From Myxococcales bacterium (GTDB taxonomy: Bacteria > Myxococcota_A > Bradymonadia > Bradymonadales > Bradymonadaceae), in contig SKNI01000148.1 in NCBI GenBank assembly GCA_007120615.1, positions 1-5,166 of the forward strand: 5,166 bases of DNA, written 5' to 3'. The notes under the pieces were generated by a model that saw only the letters and a list, made by a program, of their open reading frames with translations, did no database searches and was not told the origin of the DNA. Both the position numbers and the translations under genes were made by a program. Shown one piece after another: positions 1-5,158 of this stretch. How positions within the stretch are numbered: position 1 is the stretch's first letter; every line of letters starts with the position of its first letter.

Positions 1-737
1 ACGTTTCTCAACGCGACGAACTCATAATTGTAGGAGAATGCCAGGCTGCTATTTTCACTCCAACTCCACTGCAGTTCGGGGCGAAGACCCAGGCTGACCG
101 CCGAGCCGGGATGGAAGAGAAAGGCCGATCCGACGGTGGAGCTAAAAAATCCGCCGGGCTCGTAGCCGAAGCCGCTGGGCAACGAGGACACGTAGCCCGA
201 GGGGATATAGAAGCCCAAAAGTTGCAGATGGCTGAGAGCGCCGAAGGAAAACTCTTGGCCGAAGAGGCCGAATTCATGGGAGTACTTCGCGGCCGGGCCA
301 AAGGAGGTGAAGTAATCCGACCGGCCCGTGAAGTTCAAAAAGTCGTCGATGGTCCGGGAGTTGAACTGATTGTCGTTGGACCAGCCCAGGCGAAACGGGC
401 TCTCTCCCAGTTGATAAAGGGTTACCACCAGAAAGCTCAAGGACAGGGTCTCCAGGTTTCTGCCGTGGCGGTTTTGCAAGGCCCCCGACGAGAAGCCGAG
501 CGTCCAGATCATCTCCCTCCCATCGCCGACCCGGGAGTAGGTGGCTTCCACCGACCCCTGCAGGCCTGAGAAGATAAGCGGCGAGTAGCCCCGGTCGATC
601 TGGGACGCCGAGAGGAGGCCGGCTCCGATGGTCAGGTTCTTTGGTGGAACGACCGTCTCTTGTGCCTGCGCTGAGGCCGAGGCCAAAAGGAAGAGTAGAA
701 GCAGTCCACCCCAAATCGATTTCACTCTTCGTTTCAT
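1..737 (-). CDS. Secreted, probable outer-membrane beta-barrel protein (3' end outside window)
   Basis: The frame is open for 245 codons from an ATG at 737 down to the window edge, so the protein is incomplete. It opens with a classical Sec signal peptide: basic MKRRVK, a hydrophobic core at residues 8-19, and an ASAQA cleavage region ending near residues 23-25. The mature part has no hydrophobic helix. It is rich in Gly, Ser, Phe, Tyr and Trp in alternating polar/apolar runs (for example GSVEATYS, IWTLGFSS, FSYNYEF), typical of transmembrane beta-strands. An AGGAG lies 4 nt before the ATG. A longer frame at 274-774 on the same strand overlaps it but lacks a signal peptide and protein-like composition, so I treat that as a shadow. 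The exact family is not recognised. It follows the 873-1778 gene on the same strand and could share its transcript. The product is most likely an outer-membrane protein; transport or enzymatic function cannot be inferred. Confidence 0.8.
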   Translation of the reverse strand, partial: MKRRVKSIWGGLLLLFLLASASAQAQETVVPPKNLTIGAGLLSASQIDRGYSPLIFSGLQGSVEATYSRVGDGREMIWTLGFSSGALQNRHGRNLETLSLSFLVVTLYQLGESPFRLGWSNDNQFNSRTIDDFLNFTGRSDYFTSFGPAAKYSHEFGLFGQEFSFGALSHLQLLGFYIPSGYVSSLPSGFGYEPGGFFSSTVGSAFLFHPGSAVSLGLRPELQWSWSENSSLAFSYNYEFVALRN

Positions 738-776
738 ATATCTCCTGGCGGACGGGACTGGCTACAGGCTCCAAGT

Positions 777-838
777 ACTGATCAATAAGCCGACCCCCGC
801 AAACCGAGCACTGATCAATAAGCCGACCCCCGCAAACC
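777..838. repeat. Perfect 29-bp direct repeat, two copies, period 33 bp
   Basis: Positions 777-805 and 810-838 are identical, separated by GAGC. Each copy begins ACTGATCAATAAGCC, which includes the palindrome TGATCA, and continues into a C-rich tract. The pair lies 40-101 bp upstream of the start codon of the beta-barrel gene (737, minus strand), in the gap after the 873-1778 gene. A 33-bp period is about three helical turns, so a protein bound to both copies would sit on one face of the DNA. The repeat could be a tandem operator, a local duplication or part of a dispersed repeat. The sequence alone does not decide. Confidence 0.85.
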
Positions 839-872
839 AGATACTCACGGAGTAGAGGGAGTCAACAGGAGC

Positions 873-1778
873 TCACCACAAAGGAGTAACGTATCTGCTA
901 ATCCCAGAGGTGCGAAAGGGAAAGTAGTGCGGACCGTCGACGAATCGAAGCCGGTGGTCATCGACCTCGAGAGCCTGGCCGTCGTCGGAGAGGCGAATGT
1001 TGCGCGCAAAGTGGCTGTCCGTTTGTTCCGAGTAGGGCTTACCGCAGGACTTCGACCGGGCGACGACGGCCATCAATCGCTGAGATGAATCTTCCAGATC
1101 GAGGACGAAACTAAAGCTCATGTGGCATTCTCGGCTCTGGCTCTCCAGCATCTCGAGTAGGTCGCAGAGCTCTTGGTCGAGACATTCGTTGCCCTCCGGT
1201 CCGGCGTCGCCATAAGCGCGTTTCATATCCCGTAAGTTGATGCGGTTGTATCTGAAGTCTTCGATTTTCACGTCGATATGGACGAGAGTGCCGCGCTTTT
1301 CAATGACCTCGAAATGGGAGACTTTCACGGACCATTCGCCGCCGCTTCCTGCAGAGTGAGTACCTTTAGCGGTTGCAAATTTGAAGGTAGTGTCGGGAGT
1401 CACCAGATAGAGCGGGTCATGGCCTTCGTGCATGTCATATCGGACGTTGCGACGACAAAGAAAGAATGAGTGCGCCTGGTCCTCGGAGCAGACGCAGCGC
1501 GCGTCCATCAACTCATCGCAGATCTCCAGGGGCGATTGCGGCTCTTCTTCCGGCACGGAGACCTCCTCTTTGGGGGGCTCGGGTACGTCTGGCACCTGGA
1601 TCGTCACGGGGCGTATCTGCAGCTCCCGGCGCTCCTCGGGGATAACCTCGTTTTCGGGAGTTGCCGGGATGACAATATTCCACAATACGACAGTGCTCAG
1701 CGCCAGCAGGGCCAGGGCTGTGAGGATGTAGAGCGGAAGCTCCGAGAGGGTAGGGCGGCGAAAAAGTATGGCGATCAT
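873..1778 (-). CDS. Single-pass membrane-anchored periplasmic protein, Pro/Glu-rich stalk, eight cysteines
   Basis: The protein is 301 residues. Residues 1-14 are short and carry RR; a hydrophobic segment at about 15-38 is probably an uncleaved signal anchor. Residues 39-83 form a stalk rich in Pro and Glu (QVPDVPEPPKEEVSVPEEEP), laid out like the N-terminal part of TonB-type proteins. The C-terminal region (about 84-301) has eight cysteines at 87, 95, 97, 108, 199, 205, 218 and 245. An even number in an exported domain fits disulfide bonding. No TonB C-terminal motif, catalytic signature or known domain is recognised, so a TonB role is not claimed. The ATG is supported by GGAG at 1787-1790, 8 nt upstream. 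The gene ends 135 bp before the beta-barrel gene on the same strand, with no clear terminator between them. An envelope role linked to that barrel is possible but unproven. Confidence 0.85.
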   Translation of the reverse strand: MIAILFRRPTLSELPLYILTALALLALSTVVLWNIVIPATPENEVIPEERRELQIRPVTIQVPDVPEPPKEEVSVPEEEPQSPLEICDELMDARCVCSEDQAHSFFLCRRNVRYDMHEGHDPLYLVTPDTTFKFATAKGTHSAGSGGEWSVKVSHFEVIEKRGTLVHIDVKIEDFRYNRINLRDMKRAYGDAGPEGNECLDQELCDLLEMLESQSRECHMSFSFVLDLEDSSQRLMAVVARSKSCGKPYSEQTDSHFARNIRLSDDGQALEVDDHRLRFVDGPHYFPFRTSGISRYVTPLW

Positions 1779-2243
1779 GGGTGTATCTCCGGGTCTGAAA
1801 CCATTTCTCAGGTACAGGTAGGAAGATAGAGCTCGGAGATGCTGTGGGGATGGCGGGGAGATGACGAAGTGAATTCGTTATTGTGCAAAATATGTGCAGG
1901 ACGGAAGCGTTCCGGGATGAAAATCTTCTGGTTTTCGTCGGGTCCCCTCCGACCTCGCTCCCCCTCGGCCACCTCCCCCGCGCCTTAACAACAGGCGCCG
2001 GAGAGGATGCCGTCGAAGAGGTTCAAAATGGGATCATGGAAGACAGCGACTGCTTTGACCTTTAGTCTTCGACGTGCTGGCATGAGGGGACCATTCGTGA
2101 GGCCGAAGGTGCGGTTCCGAAACAATAAGAATTTTTGGGAAAATGGTCGACTCCGGCCTACTCGCGCGTTTCTTTCTTGGTAAGAGTGAAGCCCGAAGAA
2201 GGACACTCGGCCGACAACAAGAGGACTCATCAGGAGTAGAATC
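1779..2243. other. 465-bp divergent intergenic region without a convincing gene
   Basis: This region separates the minus-strand anchored-protein gene from the plus-strand DGPF/SnoaL gene and should hold both promoters. No clear -35/-10 pair was found; TTGACC at 2055-2060 is -35-like, but the element 17 nt later (TGGCAT) is poor. It contains TGTGCA twice with an 11-bp period (1882-1887, 1893-1898), the inverted repeat CGGAAGCGTTCCG (1902-1914), and a 10-bp hairpin with two G-U pairs (1916-1925 with 1930-1939, loop TTCT). A 19-nt repeat copy follows at 1942-1960, then a short GCGCC/GGCGC hairpin (1980-1984 with 1994-1998). Open frames at 1883-2065 and 2028-2183 on the plus strand, and an antisense frame ending at 1985, are discussed separately and not accepted as genes. 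Confidence 0.6.
1942..1960 (+). repeat. 19-nt dispersed repeat, copy 1
   Basis: GTCCCCTCCGACCTCGCTC here is identical to 5064-5082. Both copies are intergenic, and both are preceded by TTCGTCGG: directly here (1934-1941), and 9 nt upstream at the other copy (5047-5054). Two identical, similarly flanked non-coding copies in 5 kb suggest a dispersed intergenic element rather than chance. Its full extent and function cannot be seen. Confidence 0.6.
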
Positions 2244-3029
2244 ATGCGGTTTATGATCATCATGAGAGCCAGCGAAGACACCGAATTCGGCGTTCTTCCC
2301 ACAGAAAACGAACTCGCCGAAATGAACAAATATAACCAGGAATTAGTCGACGCGGGCATCTTGCGCGCCGGCGAAGGATTGCATCCGAGCTCAAAGGGAG
2401 TACGAGTTAGACTATCGCCCCAGAGCGACCCCGTGGTCACGGACGGGCCTTTTGCAGAGGTTGAGGAGCTCATCGCCGGCTTCTGGATCTTTGAGGTCGA
2501 CTCCCTTCGAGAGGCCGTTGACTGGGTCAAGCGCTGCCCCACCGGCGACGGCGAAATCAATATCGAAATCCGCCAGCTCTTTGAGAATGAGGACTTCGGC
2601 GAAGAGTTCACACCGGAGTTGAAAGAGCGGGAGCAACGCATGAGGGAGCAGGTCGAAGGGCTCGCTACGCTGGAGGAAAGGCGCACCTTTATAAAGGCCA
2701 TCAACCAGGCCTGGTCCGAAAACGACATGGACGTTGTCATCGCCAACCTCACCGACGACGTGCGCTGGACGATGGCCGGAGAATTTACCATCGAGGGCAA
2801 AGACAACTTCATCAAGAGCATCGAAGAGATGAATACGGAGGCCATGACCACCAAGTCTAACACCACCGACCATATCGTCGTCGACGGCAACAGGGCCATC
2901 ATCAACGGATCGATGACCATGGTCGATCCCGATGAAAATGAGAGCACTTACGGCTTCTGCGATGTCTATCGACTGCGAGGCGATAAGATCAGCGCGGTCA
3001 CCTCTTATGTGGTCGATCTCAAGTCGTGA
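2244..3029 (+). CDS. YciI-like DGPF domain fused to SnoaL/NTF2-like domain protein
   Basis: The protein is 261 residues, cytoplasmic, with no signal or membrane segment. Residues 1-113 match the YciI-related DGPF family: an MRFMIIMRAS start, AGEGLHPSSKG, the diagnostic DGPF at 67-70 followed by AEVEELIAGFW, then AVDWVKRCP at 91-99. Residues 114-140 (EDFGEEFTPELKEREQRMRE) resemble the tail that ends stand-alone members. A second domain at about 142-258 looks SnoaL/NTF2-like: FIKAINQAWSENDMDVVIANL, DDVRWTMAGE, the IEGKDNFIKSI helix and a C-terminal strand pair. NTF2-fold domains bind or isomerise small molecules; no catalytic set is assigned here. From general knowledge, DGPF proteins are often encoded beside ECF42 sigma factors, and ECF41 sigma factors carry a SnoaL-like tail, but no sigma factor is present in this window. 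AGGAG at 2232-2236, 7 nt before the ATG, fixes the start. The gene stands alone and ends at the terminator at 3084. Confidence 0.92.
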   Translation: MRFMIIMRASEDTEFGVLPTENELAEMNKYNQELVDAGILRAGEGLHPSSKGVRVRLSPQSDPVVTDGPFAEVEELIAGFWIFEVDSLREAVDWVKRCPTGDGEINIEIRQLFENEDFGEEFTPELKEREQRMREQVEGLATLEERRTFIKAINQAWSENDMDVVIANLTDDVRWTMAGEFTIEGKDNFIKSIEEMNTEAMTTKSNTTDHIVVDGNRAIINGSMTMVDPDENESTYGFCDVYRLRGDKISAVTSYVVDLKS

Positions 3030-3083
3030 GAGCAGTGCTGCGATCTATTAAGAAGGTCGGCGGCCGCAGTACAGGCCACAAAT

Positions 3084-3119
3084 AAAAAACCCCGGCGAAT
3101 AAACCCGCCGGGGTTTTTT
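3084..3119. terminator. Bidirectional Rho-independent terminator
   Basis: AAAAAACCCCGGCG (3084-3097) pairs perfectly over 14 bp with CGCCGGGGTTTTTT (3106-3119) around an 8-nt loop. The plus-strand transcript has a GC stem followed by six U. The minus-strand transcript has the same arrangement, because the A run supplies the U tract. It lies 55 bp after the DGPF/SnoaL stop and 18 bp beyond the stop of the convergent roadblock-like gene, so it can end both transcripts. Confidence 0.95.
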
Positions 3120-3136
3120 GACTCTTATCTGATCCT

Positions 3137-3550
3137 TCAGGTCGTCTCGAAGATCCGCTCCATGCCGGTCGCGGCGTGTTCCAGAGCATCTTTAATCTTC
3201 GTCTCCTCCGAGCCGGAGGCAAAGAGGTACATCACCTCCTCGTCGACCGAGAATTTATGCACCGCGATATAATCGTCGGCCAACTGCGGATGATGCCGTT
3301 TGACCTCCCCACATACCCGCTTGTGCAATCCTTTATTGCTGATCTCAGCGATCTCCGGGGCATAGGCGGCCAGCGTCTTGGAGAACATCGTATTTTCCGT
3401 GCCCGCTGCAAATAGGCCATCTCGATTGGCCGCACCAGCACAGCTCAATTGATATTCTTCCTTGATATGCTCCAACTGGTAGGTCACCGCCGTCTGGAGA
3501 TATTCACTACGACGTCGCCTACGCTCTTTCATCTCCATCGAATTTTGCAT
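3137..3550 (-). CDS. Small cytoplasmic protein, probable roadblock/LC7-like fold
   Basis: The protein is 137 residues with no signal peptide or membrane helix. After a very basic start (MKERRRRR, residues 7-14) the apparent order is helix (15-31), strand pair around a turn (YQLSCAGAANRDGLFAAG, 33-50), helix (52-72), two strands (about 93-113) and a final helix (115-134). This order, with an N-R-D-G turn between the first strands, resembles the roadblock/LC7 fold of small-GTPase regulators such as MglB. The similarity is by pattern only, and a divergent or unrelated alpha/beta protein is possible. No GTPase partner is encoded in the window. The upstream GGGAG (3558-3562) is 7 nt from the ATG at 3550, which favours that start over Met5 or Met7. 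The gene is convergent with the DGPF/SnoaL gene, shares its terminator, and is divergent from the paralogous membrane-protein pair. Confidence 0.8.
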   Translation of the reverse strand: MQNSMEMKERRRRRSEYLQTAVTYQLEHIKEEYQLSCAGAANRDGLFAAGTENTMFSKTLAAYAPEIAEISNKGLHKRVCGEVKRHHPQLADDYIAVHKFSVDEEVMYLFASGSEETKIKDALEHAATGMERIFETT

Positions 3551-3832
3551 ATTTCTTCTCCCTGATACAATCCCTGTCTGCCAAAAGCGCCGCGAGTCCC
3601 ATCCTTGGGTCTCACCTTATTCACCAAGACAAACTGCGCTTCCAGCGGGTGATGAACCCAGTATGTGACAATCTGCGCAGATTACAAAATTTTTTCCCAA
3701 TTTTTCGGAATGACCAGCCAGCCAATTCGAGGCAAATTGCATAAAATCTCGTGTGTCGTTCGACTAATCCGAACGCGAAGGCTAATGCAGGCTAAATGGT
3801 TTTACGAAATGGTCTTACCAAAATGGATGGTC
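3551..3832. other. Divergent intergenic region (282 bp)
   Basis: The region lies between the roadblock-like gene (minus) and the first membrane-protein gene (plus) and should hold promoters for both. It contains the 14-bp palindrome at 3670-3683 and an AT-rich stretch (about 3681-3708). A CATAAA element at 3740-3745 resembles a -10 box but has no matching -35 box at a normal distance. The part from 3665 on is open in the frame of the downstream gene (GTG at 3665) but does not look like protein-coding sequence. Confidence 0.5.
3670..3683. promoter_or_regulatory. 14-bp perfect palindrome, candidate operator
   Basis: AATCTGCGCAGATT equals its own reverse complement and lies in the divergent region between the roadblock-like gene (starts at 3550) and the membrane-protein pair. 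A symmetric site like this suits a homodimeric regulator controlling one or both genes. The regulator is not encoded in the window and no known consensus is recognised, so this remains a candidate. Confidence 0.4.
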
Positions 3833-4387
3833 ATGCAGACTTTATTGCGAGTTGCGGCGAGTGTTTTTGTACTCCTGTTGGTATCTCTGGGCACTGTCGG
3901 AGCAGCAAGTGCGTTCGACAATCCTGAGGGTCCCGAGATCGATGGAGAGTCCATTTATCGGCAATGGCGGATCTATCCCGAGCGAACCGAAGGGTTTCGA
4001 GCGACGCTGACAAGACAACATATCACTTATGTAATCGGGGAAGGGCAATATCGACGGGAGCTCGAGCCTCCGGACTTCTATCGGGCCCTGGGCGAACACG
4101 ACCTGGCCCCTCAGTCGAGGGTCGGTAGCATCTCCCGTAGCCTGGCAGTCGGCCTGGGAAGCTCTGTCTTAATGGGTGGGATAGGCGGGGTATTTAATCA
4201 TTTCAGTGATGAACCTCACAGCCTGGGAAGCGTCGTCTTTATGGGCGCCCTTTATTTTCCTATCGGTGCCCTCATTGGTTCGCTCTTTTTTTTGCGTGAG
4301 CGTCATCCGGTGGATGTGAATCAACGACACCAACTGATGGATCAATATAATCGCTCCTTGAGCACGGAAGTAGGAGTGGAACAATGA
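3833..4387 (+). CDS. Exported two-helix membrane protein, first of a tandem paralogous pair
   Basis: From the ATG at 3833 the protein is 184 residues. It starts with a clean signal peptide (MQTLLRVAASVFVLLLVS, cleavage after AASA near residue 27). Next comes an exported segment with IYRQWRIY (41-48) and FYRALG (82-87). Two hydrophobic segments at about 101-122 and 131-154 are glycine-rich and form a likely membrane hairpin. The tail carries HPV (158-160) and R165, Q167, D170, Y172-N173. The same motifs at nearly the same spacing occur in the next gene, so the two are paralogs. The start is uncertain: the frame stays open to a GTG at 3665, with ATGs at 3785, 3809 and 3827, and none has a good ribosome binding site. 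I chose 3833 because it puts the signal peptide at the N-terminus, as in the paralog, and leaves the palindrome non-coding. The family and function are not recognised. Confidence 0.8.
   Translation: MQTLLRVAASVFVLLLVSLGTVGAASAFDNPEGPEIDGESIYRQWRIYPERTEGFRATLTRQHITYVIGEGQYRRELEPPDFYRALGEHDLAPQSRVGSISRSLAVGLGSSVLMGGIGGVFNHFSDEPHSLGSVVFMGALYFPIGALIGSLFFLRERHPVDVNQRHQLMDQYNRSLSTEVGVEQ
4372..4376 (+). promoter_or_regulatory. Ribosome binding site of the second pair member, inside the first gene
   Basis: AGGAG lies 7 nt before the ATG at 4384, within the last codons of the preceding gene. With the ATGA stop-start overlap it indicates translational coupling and fixes the start of the second gene. 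Confidence 0.75.
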
Positions 4388-4989
4388 TAGGTCGAATCTC
4401 AGTATTTGCGCTCACTATTCTCCTGACAATAACTACACTAATAACTTCGGTGTGGGCCGATGCGCCGCAGCTTTACCTTGCAGATGACGGCGGGCACACA
4501 GAGGAAGAGCAGTTTTCAGGCCAGGACGTGCGAGAAGAGATCTACGAGAGCTGGCGGATCTACACCAGTCGGTGGGGTAGCTCGCCAGCCGAATTTAACA
4601 CTTTAATTGCCCCGACGCCCTATTATCAGGGGTCGTTGAGCAATTCTCTGACGCCGACCCAACTTTATAGAGAATTGGGTCGGCCCGGCCATGCCAGAGT
4701 GGCCTTTCGGATCCCCCGTTGGATCAGCGTGCCCCTTGCGATCGCCGCTCCCTTTGGAGCCGGTGCCGCGGCAGCATCGCTGACGGATTCGGCCCTCCAC
4801 GGTGACGGCACACCAACAACGTTAGCCGGCGGACTCATCGCTCTTACCGCTGGAACCCTCGGGTTTGGGGCCGGCCTGGGCATAAGCTGGCTGGTGACCC
4901 GTGACTTTCACCCTGTCCGTTCAGCAACGCGGGACCAATGGATCGACGAATATAATCAGGGAATTCGACAGGACCTGGGACTGGAATGA
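4384..4989 (+). CDS. Exported two-helix membrane protein, second of a tandem paralogous pair
   Basis: The protein is 201 residues. A signal peptide spans about 1-25 (start MIGRISVFALTILL, cleavage after SVWA). An acidic stretch follows, then IYESWRIY (53-60) and LYRELG (94-99). Two Ala/Gly-rich hydrophobic segments lie at about 113-132 and 145-171. The tail has HPV (176-178), R183, Q185, D188 and Y190-N191. Compared with the preceding protein, the distance from the IYxxWRIY start to the xYRxLG start is 41 residues in both. The distance from HPV to YN is 14 residues in both. The difference is about six extra residues in the hairpin region. The start codon overlaps the upstream stop as ATGA, so the two proteins are probably made in fixed ratio and may work together in the envelope. 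The family is not recognised. A 10-bp inverted repeat lies inside the gene at 4653-4684. Confidence 0.9.
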   Translation: MIGRISVFALTILLTITTLITSVWADAPQLYLADDGGHTEEEQFSGQDVREEIYESWRIYTSRWGSSPAEFNTLIAPTPYYQGSLSNSLTPTQLYRELGRPGHARVAFRIPRWISVPLAIAAPFGAGAAAASLTDSALHGDGTPTTLAGGLIALTAGTLGFGAGLGISWLVTRDFHPVRSATRDQWIDEYNQGIRQDLGLE

Positions 4990-5063
4990 TCTGACGTTGG
5001 CGTCCACGGGGGTGCGAGAGACTTATTCGTCAAAACACCGGCGGGGTTCGTCGGCGCGACACT

Positions 5064-5082
5064 GTCCCCTCCGACCTCGCTC
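5064..5082 (+). repeat. 19-nt dispersed repeat, copy 2
   Basis: This is identical to 1942-1960 and lies 74 bp beyond the stop of the second paralog. TTCGTCGG at 5047-5054 precedes it, with a 9-nt insertion relative to copy 1. Sequence downstream of the two copies diverges into different C-rich stretches. Confidence 0.6.
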
Positions 5083-5124
5083 GCGCCCACTCGATCCGGA
5101 ACAGTAATTGGTGAGATTTTTCAT

Positions 5125-5158
5125 GGGGTTGTAGACCCCTGCGGGCTCGTCCCGCAGG
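5125..5158. repeat. Adjoining inverted repeats, GC-rich hairpin
   Basis: CCTGCGGG (5138-5145) pairs perfectly with CCCGCAGG (5151-5158) around loop CTCGT. Just upstream, GGGG (5125-5128) can pair with CCCC (5136-5139), competing for two bases. No U tract follows on either strand in the visible sequence, so it is not a standard terminator. It could be a palindromic intergenic repeat unit or the start of a structured RNA cut by the window edge. Confidence 0.55.

Noticed and set aside
274..774. 166-residue minus-strand frame over the start of the beta-barrel gene
   Set aside because: It overlaps the signal-peptide gene in another frame, has low-complexity Arg/Pro/Gly composition, and no recognisable domain.
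628..855. Plus-strand frame ending in a repeated LINKPTPAN peptide
   Set aside because: The peptide repeat just reflects the 33-bp period DNA repeat. The frame runs antisense over the signal-peptide region and has no ribosome binding site.
839..865. Minus-strand TTGACT (865-860) with a weak TATCTG (843-838) as a promoter for the beta-barrel gene
   Set aside because: The -10 element matches only half the consensus and the spacing is 16 nt; too weak to annotate.
1883..2065. 60-residue plus-strand frame in the large intergenic region
   Set aside because: It starts at a GTG without a ribosome binding site, runs through the C-rich repeat, and resembles no family known to me.
1985..2947. 320-residue minus-strand frame
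   Set aside because: Most of it is antisense to the confidently assigned DGPF/SnoaL gene and is Ser/Met-rich as expected of a shadow. Only its last part over the intergenic region is kept as a finding.
3665..3832. N-terminal extension of the first paralog from the GTG at 3665
   Set aside because: It would bury the signal peptide 56 residues inside the protein, covers the 14-bp palindrome and AT-rich DNA, and has no ribosome binding site.
4901..5107. 68-residue plus-strand frame at the right end
   Set aside because: It overlaps the second paralog in another frame, then crosses the repeat copy; composition is not protein-like.
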